DNA of 43,866 bases from Bacteroidota bacterium (GTDB lineage: Bacteria > Bacteroidota > Bacteroidia > 2-12-FULL-35-15). A program made the translations under genes and the position numbers. The notes beneath the pieces are model-generated. The model made no database searches and was not told the DNA's origin. It saw only the letters and a program-made list of their open reading frames with translations. This document shows, in pieces, positions 8,144-16,400 of this stretch (its first letter is position 1; every line of letters starts with the position of its first letter). Where the stretch lies: assembly GCA_021323165.1 (NCBI GenBank), contig JAJTCJ010000030.1:1-43866 (forward strand), read 5' to 3'.

Positions 8144-9376
8144 TTATTTTATTCTTTCAAGCAGTGCCATATAAAAACCATCTGCATGATGAACTTCTGG
8201 TTGATAACGTTTTTCACCAACAAAATTCCATTTGTCACCAGCTTCTTTCAGGAACCATTTTACCTGATCTTCTCCTTCACTTGGTAATATACTGCAGGTT
8301 GCATATACCAGTTTACCTCCTGGCTTCACCATATCAGAAAAACCTGATAAGATCTCACGCTGTATTTTTTTCACACGCTCAATTTCTTCAGGTGTAAGTT
8401 TCCACTTACTGTCGGGATTTCTTCTTAATACACCCAAACCGGAACACGGCACATCCAGTAATACACGATCAGCAGAATCTTTCAGACGCTTTACAACTTT
8501 GGAAGAATCAATAGTTCTTGTTTCAATGATCTTCACCTCTGCACGGGTTGCTCTCTTTTTTAACTCAGCTAATTTTTTTTCTTTTACATCCATCGCAATG
8601 ATCCTTCCTTTATTCTTCATCAATGCAGCAAGGTGTAATGTTTTCCCTCCGGCACCTGCACAAGCATCGATCACACGCATTCCCGGAGCAACATTCAGAT
8701 ATTCAGAAACCATTTGTGAAGCTGCATCCTGAACTTCAAAGAGTCCTTTATGAAATGCATCAGTGCGAAAAACATTTCTTGGGAATTTCAGTTCAACTGC
8801 ATCAGGTGACCAAGTGATTAGCGAAGTTTCTGTTATCTCTTCTTCTTCTTCAAGTTTCTTTTGTAATTCTTTAGGAGTAATAAGGAGGGAGTTGGCTCTT
8901 AATACTGTACTTGGTTTTTGATTAAGTGCACGTAAGGTTTTTTCCCAAGCTGATCCAAGTTCTTTTTCTCCCATTACATCCAGCCAATCAGGAACAGATT
9001 CACGGATCTTTCTTATCCTGCTGAATTTCTCCAGCTGAGAGATCACTTTCTTTTCATTCACATTCTTGAAGTATTCACTGTCCGGTAATTCATATCCGTC
9101 AAATACCAGATATGTTCCAAAGATCATCCAGAGATTCTTATCCGTTAATTTTCCTTCGGCTGCAGCAGAAGTTGTAAGCAAACGCCAGTTACGTATCATG
9201 TCATAACTAACTTCAGATACGAAGCTTCGCTCTTTCACATCCCACTTCTTGTTTGCACGCATTACCTTTTCGATCGCTTTATCAGCGAAAACTCCATTTT
9301 CGAAAACATCCTTTAATACATTAAAGATGGCTTTTACATGGAATATGTGGTGTTTTAAATAGAACCTTTTTGTCAT
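8144..9376 (-). CDS. rsmB: RsmB/NOP-family rRNA (cytosine-5) methyltransferase
   Basis: This 410-residue SAM-dependent RNA m5C methyltransferase has an N-terminal NusB-like/PUA-like part (about 1-150) and a C-terminal Rossmann methyltransferase. SAM motif I is DACAGAGGKT (237-246). The two catalytic cysteines are Cys311 in the PCSG motif and Cys361 in the ATCS motif. The first releases the product and the second attacks C6 of the cytosine. RsmB methylates C967 of 16S rRNA in E. coli; that assignment here is by architecture, and another NOP-type target is possible. A TAnnTTTG box lies four bases before the ATG, so the start is consistent with a leaderless message. It is divergent from the membrane-protein gene at 9465. 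Confidence 0.88.
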   Translation of the reverse strand: MTKRFYLKHHIFHVKAIFNVLKDVFENGVFADKAIEKVMRANKKWDVKERSFVSEVSYDMIRNWRLLTTSAAAEGKLTDKNLWMIFGTYLVFDGYELPDSEYFKNVNEKKVISQLEKFSRIRKIRESVPDWLDVMGEKELGSAWEKTLRALNQKPSTVLRANSLLITPKELQKKLEEEEEITETSLITWSPDAVELKFPRNVFRTDAFHKGLFEVQDAASQMVSEYLNVAPGMRVIDACAGAGGKTLHLAALMKNKGRIIAMDVKEKKLAELKKRATRAEVKIIETRTIDSSKVVKRLKDSADRVLLDVPCSGLGVLRRNPDSKWKLTPEEIERVKKIQREILSGFSDMVKPGGKLVYATCSILPSEGEDQVKWFLKEAGDKWNFVGEKRYQPEVHHADGFYMALLERIK

Positions 9377-9380
9377 AGTG

Positions 9381-9388
9381 CAAAAGTA
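9381..9388 (-). promoter_or_regulatory. -7 promoter box of rsmB, four bases before ATG
   Basis: Read on the minus strand, TACTTTTG is followed by CACT and then the rsmB ATG at 9376. No TTG lies at the ideal 19-21 base distance; one occurs about 15 bases upstream. Confidence 0.55.
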
Positions 9389-9428
9389 CTACAATTCGTT
9401 GAACAATCATTAAAGAGGATGTGTTTCG

Positions 9429-9460
9429 TTTGTAGCATATAAAGGAAATTTATATTTTTG
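9429..9460 (+). promoter_or_regulatory. promoter TTTG - 20 nt - TATTTTTG ending four bases before ATG
   Basis: Both elements of the Bacteroidota promoter are exact: TTTG at 9429-9432 and TATTTTTG at 9453-9460. TGTC and then the ATG at 9465 follow directly. It faces away from the rsmB promoter in an 88-base intergenic gap. Confidence 0.75.
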
Positions 9461-9464
9461 TGTC

Positions 9465-10109
9465 ATGGTTGACACTACTTTAAAGATCGGTGAGTTTGTA
9501 GTATATGAGCCAATGACTGCCTTCACTGATTACATTATTACTATTATAGCTATTATATACTTCAAAAAGCTTTCAGCTGATAATGAGGTTATCAAAAACT
9601 GGCGACTATTCTTTCTTTTCATCGGATTGTCTACTTTATTGGGAGGAACTTCCCACGGACTATTTCCAATTCATGATGGCTGGCAATATAAAAGCTTCTG
9701 GCTGCCAATGCAGATCTTTAATGGCTTTGCTGTGTACTTTGCACAAAAGGCAACATTAATATCTGTTCTAAAAGACTCAAAAAATTACAATACATGGAAG
9801 GCAAGTTATATGATCCAGCTTGTCGCTTACCTGGTTGTACTTATGATCGTTCAGAAATACATTATCACCATTATTGATAATGCAATCGGATTGATTCCGA
9901 TCATGATCCTTCATTTAAGTGCTAAGAAAAAAGAAGAACACTATAATTATATAGGATATGGAATTATGGTTTCATTTATTACGGCTATTGTACACGGATT
10001 AAAGTTTTCACTCCATGCCTATTTTAATTATAATGATATAGCTCATATCTTTATAATTATAAGTTTAACAGTAATGTTTCTTGGACTTAAAAAAAGGACT
10101 ATCTCCTGA
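9465..10109 (+). CDS. polytopic membrane protein of unknown function (His-containing)
   Basis: This 214-residue protein has about six or seven hydrophobic segments. I do not assign a family with confidence; it looks like one of the uncharacterised Bacteroidota membrane families with an N-terminal EPMTAFTDY segment. Polar residues inside the membrane part are notable: TSHG near residue 63, and VHGLKFSLHAYFNYNDIAHIF near the C-terminus with three His and an Asp. This pattern recalls metal-binding membrane hydrolases of the CREST group but does not match their motifs exactly. If the message is not leaderless, translation could instead start at Met17 (9513), just before the first segment. Its 3' end overlaps the convergent gene at 10099 by 11 bases. 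Confidence 0.7.
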   Translation: MVDTTLKIGEFVVYEPMTAFTDYIITIIAIIYFKKLSADNEVIKNWRLFFLFIGLSTLLGGTSHGLFPIHDGWQYKSFWLPMQIFNGFAVYFAQKATLISVLKDSKNYNTWKASYMIQLVAYLVVLMIVQKYIITIIDNAIGLIPIMILHLSAKKKEEHYNYIGYGIMVSFITAIVHGLKFSLHAYFNYNDIAHIFIIISLTVMFLGLKKRTIS

Positions 10110-11100
10110 CAAGGGCTTTTACCTCTTTCCCTATTCCAATAAATGTATGATGATTGAGAGGAAACTCAAAAAACACATGCAGAAGGCTCAATAAGAAAAG
10201 TGCATAAAATCCGATCTCATAACTCACAGCATATAAAATAACCGAACAGCTCCATAGGGCGATAATAACTCCCATTCTTCTTTTAGAGATCTCATTCCAT
10301 TTTATTACGGTTGTTTTTGAGAACCAATTCAAATAATGGTATGTATAAGCAAAAGCAATAAAGCGCATGATCTTTAAAGAATTTTCGTTTGTAAAAAGAA
10401 CCGTTTCTTCCAATCTTAACTCTCCATATCCAAATAGTGAGTATAAACTTGTGTTCAGAACCGAAAAGTTATAATAGGCTCTTTGCGCGTATGCGGATAC
10501 ACTTGCTGGCAGGCCTGAGGGTGTATACATAAAAAAGCTTAAGGCGCATGCAACAAAAACAAGAAGGGAGATCATTCCGGAAAAACTCCTGGTTTTTAAA
10601 GCCCCATACAATATAAATGCTCCGGTAAAAATAAAAACGTGAATAATAGTAGGAAGCCATACAGCAAACAGCAAAAAAATCATATCAGGATAATGATTCA
10701 CATTAAACACCAGGGAAGCAATAAAAGTTATAAATATCAATAATAACTTAAGAGCAAACTTGTCAACGAATATAATGATCAGTGCGTAAATAAATCCGGA
10801 GAACAAAAGACTTCCCAGGAAGGAATTAACTTTGGAAGCGGGATCGAACATTCCTATTGTAATAAGAATTACAAGTAATATTAAAAGCCAGATATCCTTT
10901 CTTGATTTTATGAAGTAATTCTTTTTTTCCAGCCATGAAATCTCGGTGAGATAATGTAATGGTCCGAGAACGGCATAAGAAAAGAGAAAAACTTCGAAAG
11001 GGAGAATGTAAGCAGCAACCAGGCTTAAGATCATTAAACCGATATTAAGATAATTTATCCCATCCGAACTGATCCCGGAAAACAGTTTGTTCATTCTCAT
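10099..11100 (-). CDS. polytopic membrane protein of unknown function with conserved-looking His clusters
   Basis: This 333-residue protein has about ten predicted membrane segments. Histidines sit in or next to them: GPLHYLTEISWL (first third), TIIHVFIFTGAF (middle), YTYHYLNWFSKT (late) and LLHVFFEFPLNHHTF (C-terminus). Clustered membrane His suggests a metal or haem site, as in Brp/Blh carotenoid dioxygenases, but the specific motifs of that family are not present, so no function is assigned. Its start overlaps the stop of the ABM-domain gene by four bases (ATGA), which indicates translational coupling in the operon cupin - ABM protein - this gene. A second Met at residue 3 could be the real start. 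Confidence 0.72.
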   Translation of the reverse strand: MRMNKLFSGISSDGINYLNIGLMILSLVAAYILPFEVFLFSYAVLGPLHYLTEISWLEKKNYFIKSRKDIWLLILLVILITIGMFDPASKVNSFLGSLLFSGFIYALIIIFVDKFALKLLLIFITFIASLVFNVNHYPDMIFLLFAVWLPTIIHVFIFTGAFILYGALKTRSFSGMISLLVFVACALSFFMYTPSGLPASVSAYAQRAYYNFSVLNTSLYSLFGYGELRLEETVLFTNENSLKIMRFIAFAYTYHYLNWFSKTTVIKWNEISKRRMGVIIALWSCSVILYAVSYEIGFYALFLLSLLHVFFEFPLNHHTFIGIGKEVKALVRR

Positions 11101-11414
11101 GCATTTAATCCGTAATCTCTTTCAACAAGGCAGATCCTTGTTTTATAATTTTTATACCATTCAGTACGACCTTTTTGCTGCGCCTGTTTATGTTCTGTGT
11201 TCATCTTCCACTTACGGATGGAATCAAGGTCACGCCAATAACTTACCGTAATTCCAATCTCTTCTCTCGCAGATTCAATTCCCAGAAATCCATCTTGATC
11301 TGCAGCAAGTGCTAACATTCTTTCTGCTGTATCTTCGTAACCCTCTTTAATTTCCGTGCGCTCTGAAGTGAAGATAACTGCATAATATGGAGGCTGGGGA
11401 GTTTTTGCTATCAT
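11097..11414 (-). CDS. antibiotic-biosynthesis-monooxygenase (ABM) domain protein
   Basis: This 105-residue protein is a single ferredoxin-like ABM domain. It shows the typical run of YYAVIFTSER, then MLALAADQDGFLGIESAR, then ISVSYW-like ITVSYWRDLDSIRKWK, and an HKQAQQKGR helix. Proteins of this family include haem-degrading and quinone-oxidising monooxygenases, plus many of unknown role that act as dimers without a cofactor. The gene sits 3 bases after the cupin gene and overlaps the next membrane-protein gene by four bases, so all three are one operon. A specific substrate cannot be proposed. Confidence 0.82.
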   Translation of the reverse strand: MIAKTPQPPYYAVIFTSERTEIKEGYEDTAERMLALAADQDGFLGIESAREEIGITVSYWRDLDSIRKWKMNTEHKQAQQKGRTEWYKNYKTRICLVERDYGLNA

Positions 11415-11417
11415 GTA

Positions 11418-11810
11418 TCAGTCTATAAATATTCTGTCTTTCCCATCGAACATTGGCGATTGTACCGACAACACCTTTACGGGAGATTTAGATGTTGCTT
11501 TTAATTCATGTATAGTGTTCATTGGAATAAATATGACCATTCCTTTTTTCACAGGGAACCTTTTCTCTCCAAGCAGCATTATACCTTCTCCTTCTAAAAT
11601 ATATACATTTTCACTATGAGCTGCATGCTTATGCTTTTTAACCTCCTTTTTCACAAAGATCAGGAAACTGCTCAATAAGGAATCAGATGCAAGTGGTTTT
11701 ACAAAGATGTTTTCATAGGAAGCCGGAGCTGATATGGTATCAAGAGACTGAAACTGGGCTTTTGAAACAAAAGGAAGGATTAATAATATTACAATAAGGA
11801 CCTGTTTCAT
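11418..11810 (-). CDS. exported cupin-domain protein
   Basis: From the ATG at 11810 this is a 130-residue protein with a signal peptide (MKQVLIVILLILPFVSKA, cleavage before QF), so it is exported. A single cupin barrel follows. Motif 1 is KHKHAAHSENVYILEGEG, with two metal-binding His and the Glu; motif 2 includes FIPMNTIHELKA with the third His. Such cupins bind Fe, Mn or Zn and may be isomerases, dioxygenases or sensors; the role here is unknown. A longer frame to 11825 is rejected because it would start at or upstream of the expected transcription start. First gene of a three-gene operon. Confidence 0.82.
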   Translation of the reverse strand: MKQVLIVILLILPFVSKAQFQSLDTISAPASYENIFVKPLASDSLLSSFLIFVKKEVKKHKHAAHSENVYILEGEGIMLLGEKRFPVKKGMVIFIPMNTIHELKATSKSPVKVLSVQSPMFDGKDRIFID

Positions 11811-11827
11811 TTTTAAGGATAACAAAA

Positions 11828-11858
11828 CAAATATAACAAACGGTTCGCTTTAAATCAA
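11828..11858 (-). promoter_or_regulatory. promoter of the cupin operon (TTG - 20 nt - TATATTTG)
   Basis: On the minus strand TATATTTG (11828-11835) matches TAnnTTTG, with TTG at 11856-11858 twenty bases upstream. The -33 TTG lies in the loop of the upstream gene's terminator hairpin, so terminator and promoter share sequence. Confidence 0.65.
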
Positions 11859-11874
11859 TAAAACGAACCGTTTG
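11837..11874 (-). terminator. hairpin after the alpha-2-macroglobulin gene
   Basis: A perfect 11-bp stem (CAAACGGTTCG at 11837-11847 against CGAACCGTTTG at 11864-11874) has a 16-base A/T-rich loop. On the minus strand it is followed by TTATATTTGTTTTG, only moderately T-rich. It starts 19 bases after the stop of the macroglobulin gene. Confidence 0.6.
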
Positions 11875-11893
11875 AAAAGAATCCGGAACAAAT

Positions 11894-13450
11894 CTATTTT
11901 CCGACTTTTACTCTTATACCTTCTGAATGACTTGCGAACTCAGGTGCATATATACACTGAATGGAAGTTATTCCATTAGAGAAATTTCCATTATGAGAAA
12001 CCACTAAAGGATATTCAAATACATAATTTCCTTTTGGTAAGTAGGAGAAGAAAAAATTAGTCCCGGCATCGCGAGTGCTTTCATAATAACCCAAACCATC
12101 CTGGTATTTATAAGATGATATTACATTGGTTGGTTCAAAACCGGAAGCACGCATGTCTTTCATCTGCACATACTCCATATCACGGTCCACCTTAAGCTCT
12201 ATTCTAACTTTAAGCTTATCTCCAATTTTTAGCTGACTCTTTTCATTTATAAGTTCAATAACAGGGCCCGAGGAAGTATTCTTCTGCAGAAATAATTGTT
12301 TCTTCAATACTAGTGGCGTTTTAGCAGAAGTAATCTTATCAAGTTGTTCAAAATATTGCCAGTATACAGAACCCCAACTAACTCCTTCATCCTTTTTACT
12401 TATTGTGACCTTTCCCATTTCTGGTTTTATGTCACTTCCGCTCCATGAAGTTTTGAAATATCCGGTTCCGGCTTCCTTTTTCGTTTCCTGAAGATTATTC
12501 GGATCTATTTTAACATTTCCTATTGTTATTTCCACATTACTTTCAACTGCGAGCCAGTCAGTGCCTCTTAACAACAATGCATAACAAGCCTCGGTTGTTG
12601 CTTTGGTAGTTTTCCAATCCTGAGTTTGCTTTGATTTAAGCAGCCACACTTTAAGATCGTCCACAGCTTTTTTATCGTTCGCCACTTCATCAAAAGCTTC
12701 TATTAATAAGGCCTGAGCTTCAATAGGAGCCTGGTACCAATAAAATCCTTCATAATTATCTTTCCAGTACATTCCCATCTCTTCACTATGAAGAGAATTT
12801 TCTTTTAATGATTTAATGATTGACATCGCAGTTGATTTGTCATCGTAACGATGTAAAGCCAATGAAATCATTCCCTGCATATACCGGCTGTTCGATAACC
12901 AATATTTTTTCGCCTGCCCTTTATAATAATCAAAAGCTTTCTGATTTCTGTTGTCAACTCCTATGTCCTTAAAGTAACTACGTGCATATAAGTATTGAAT
13001 TTGAAGATAGCTCAAATGATTATCATTAATATGTTCTTTATCATGCTTAAGGATCCACTCATAATCTTCCCGGATACGATTGTCAAGATATTTTGTTCCT
13101 TCTTTAATCATATTCCAGGCATTTTTATCTGTTCTGATATTTTTAAGGCCTAAATGATCAAGATGACCCATACCGGTGATGATATGCTGTGTAATGTAGC
13201 GATCGTCAGGCATGCCTTCAAACCACGGCCATCCTCCATTAGAGGCCTGCATTTTTTGTAGTTTGACAAGAGCACGGTTTAATTCACTGCTCATTTTATT
13301 GAGATCAAACAAAAGTGCAACCCGCTTTTTTCGTTCTGTTTCGTCTTTCGCATCGAGCACCCATGGAGTTTCTTCAAGCATGACCGATTTTAATTCCTGG
13401 TTCTTTTCCAGATTTGAAAGTAAAGATTTAGAATCGGGGGTATTCTTCCA
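11894..13450 (-). pseudogene. alpha-2-macroglobulin, C-terminal part (out of frame with the N-terminal part)
   Basis: This is the downstream portion of the bacterial alpha-2-macroglobulin. Family sequence starts at the WKNTPDSK codons (base 13450); the open frame reaches back to 13528, but those first 26 residues are the upstream gene read in the wrong frame. The segment carries the rest of the thioester (alpha-alpha toroid) domain, with repeated helix pairs such as GGWPWFEGMPDDRYITQHI and the conserved MYWKDNYEGFYWYQAPIEAQA. A C-terminal beta-sandwich domain near FFFSYLPKGNYVFEYPLVV resembles the receptor-binding domain. It lacks its own start signal and would not be exported alone. A hairpin follows the stop. 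Confidence 0.85.
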
Positions 13451-13452
13451 TG

Positions 13453-16400
13453 AAATCGAGAGAAAGTCTGTTCCGAACATTCGTATGGATACTCCATCAA
13501 ATATGGTAATGCCTGAACAGCATACCATGCGGGATTCGCAGTAAACTCAAGGGTTAATTTATGATTACGCAGTGTTGTGGAATTATTACTTTGCGTTATC
13601 AATTTTTCGAATAGATATGTACGGGTTTCCAAACCACGGATCGGTAATGGCAACGTTTCTGTTACAAGCATTCTATTGGTAAGTAGCGGAACGGCCATTT
13701 CTTCACCATCTGAAAAATCACCGGCCTTCGCTACGATCTTATACATTATAGCAGAAACACCTTCAGGTATTGAAATATCCCAATTCAATACTGTGCTTTT
13801 TCCTTTCCCGGATGTAAAGTCCTTTTTAGCTCCCGTAAACTTTATATTCTTATCTGTAACAACCATAGTTTCCGTGATTTCCTTCATAGTGACCGCGTCA
13901 TAAAAAAACAGCTGAGCAGTTCCATTTATATCTTTATCGGAAAGGTTGGAGATCTTGGTGCTGAACTCCATTTTATCATTCTCTCTAAAAAACCTGGGTA
14001 CGTTTGGAACAACCATAAGATCTTTCTGAGTCTGCAATTCATTCTGGATCATTCCGTATTTAAGATCCTTGGTGTGAGCAAGACCCATCATTTTCCATTT
14101 TGTTAATGCTTCCGGGATGGTGAATTTTATAATTATACTTCCGTCTTTATCCGTTTCAATCTGAGGATAAAAGAATGCAGTTTCTGCAAAATTAGATCGA
14201 GCAGCCACCTTAGAAAGATCGGCCCTTGAATTTTCCGCAACTCCTCCTGTTATTGTGGCCTCTCCATTTATTACTCCTGAATCCGCCAATGCAACAGTTC
14301 CTGCAAATGCCGCATCACCCTCTGCATTTTTACCTGATTCCTTTTTAACCCCTCTTTTGTCTTTAGATTGTTCAGTTTCATCAACTACAACCTCTTCCAT
14401 TGTGTTTGTCTGCATGTTTGCAGATGATTTTGAAACAGCCATAACCTTATATTCATTACCATCATAATCGTATTCATAATTCCTATAATAACCGGCATTG
14501 TATCCAAACCAATTCAGCTTGTCGTAATATTTATATGCTCCTGCAGGATATTTGTTCCATTCATAAGCATATAATTGGGCATTCACGGCTCCGAATGCCT
14601 GATTAGCATCCCAGTAGATATTAGAATAATAACTATTATAAATATTCATATACCAGTTGTTAGGACGAAATGCATCAAGGGAAGCGTCATACAATGTTGC
14701 CATCATTTCAGCCGCAACCTTATCTCCTTTCTTATCCCTGATCCGTATTTTCCATTCTTCCTGTTGTCCCGGCAAAAGTTTATTCCGGAAGGTTTCAAAT
14801 TGGATATCAAGATCCTTGTTAGTATACGGAACAGTTACGGTTGCATTATTTACATAAGAGCGGTTGTCCTTAACAAACATTAAATGAAAAGAAAAATTAC
14901 CCCGGTGTTTTTCTTCCACTGGGATCTCTATGGTTTTTTGCTCTTTATTAAGAGTGATAAATTCCTGTTTCACTATTGCACCTTTATGTTCAATTTCAAA
15001 AAGCACTTTAATATTCTCTTCTTTTGTACCAATAACAAAGCGGACCTTCTTTCCGGGCTCCAAAGGATCTTTGGTGATCATATTGAACCAATTGATCTGA
15101 TTCGATGGTACCGCTCCTCCATTATCTGAATAAACGGTAAAATATTTTATGTCCTTAACATCTTCACCATAAGGATCTCTGCAATGAGCTTCCATAACAT
15201 AGATTCCTGGCTCCCATGCTTTCAGGTTGGTGATCTTCACAGAATCATTGACATCTTTCTTTTGAGGAATAAGTATTTTTTTGTTCTCAAATGTTTTTTC
15301 GTAGACCTTAACAGATCTTTCCCATTTGTACATGTTGTTTTCGTCCTTGTATTCGTCTTTAGGGAAAGCCTTTTCATATTCTTGTCTGCTCATTATGAAT
15401 TTATCTGGCTGAGACCAGATACGGCTTCGGTAAGTTTTATCAGGTTGATTTAACCTGTAGATCTCCACTTTGCCTGATGCTGCCTGAAATTGGCCACTCA
15501 TATTAGTTGTATAAACTGCGAAAGCCTTTCCTTCATTCTTTTCGAGCATTGAAGGAAGCGATACATTTAAATTCACAGCCGTATAAGCAGCGCTGATATA
15601 AGTTTGTGTACTGTGAGTTTCACCATTTATATCGGTGACATCAGCAAAAACAGTATATGTATAAGTCGGCTGATAGGATTTGGGAATGCTGAGATCCGGT
15701 ATTGCTTTAAAGTCGATAAAAAATGTTCCGGTATCATTGCTAATCGCAGAACCATTAGAAATCTCCAACTGAGCAGATTGAGGATAATATCCTCTCCACC
15801 AATACCACCAGGAAGGAAACGATGCATTTCTAACAACACGGTATTTCACCTGAGCACCATCTATTTTTGCACCTGAATATGCGATAGCATTTCCGCTCAC
15901 TTTTATATTTTCTCCTAAACGGTAATTTCCTTCAACCGGTTTAAAACTTACATCGAACTTCGGACGCTTATATTCTTCAACAGAAAGATATTGCATACCT
16001 GAACCATTGGAAATCATCATTTGACCATTTAACACTTCTGAAGGTGCTGTAAATGATCCGTTAAAAGTTCCATATTCATTAGTAGTCAGATTTAATTCGG
16101 ATATCTTTTGAGAATTAACATCATAAAAGGTTACCGTAGAAACTTCATTCGGAAGTATCTCATTTGATTCTCCATCAGTATTGATCATAATACCTTTGAA
16201 ATAGACTGTTTGCCCTGGACGATAGATAGCCCTGTCCAGAAAGAAAAAAGTCTTTGGATATTTCTTTTTCTCTTCCTTGTAATTCTTGTACTGATAAATA
16301 CTGTTATCGGTCTGTAACCTGTCCTCCAGAAAAACAGGACCGGAACCGCTCTTCCATGTAAAGTCAACACTGAAATTTCTGTAATTTTCAATCGGAGGCA

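Noticed and set aside
10099..11100. Membrane protein as a Brp/Blh beta-carotene dioxygenase
   Set aside because: It has several membrane His residues, but the characteristic His/Asp motifs of that family are not recognisable; left unassigned.
13212..13544. Plus-strand frame opposite the macroglobulin break
   Set aside because: It is antisense to the conserved thioester domain and has no independent support.
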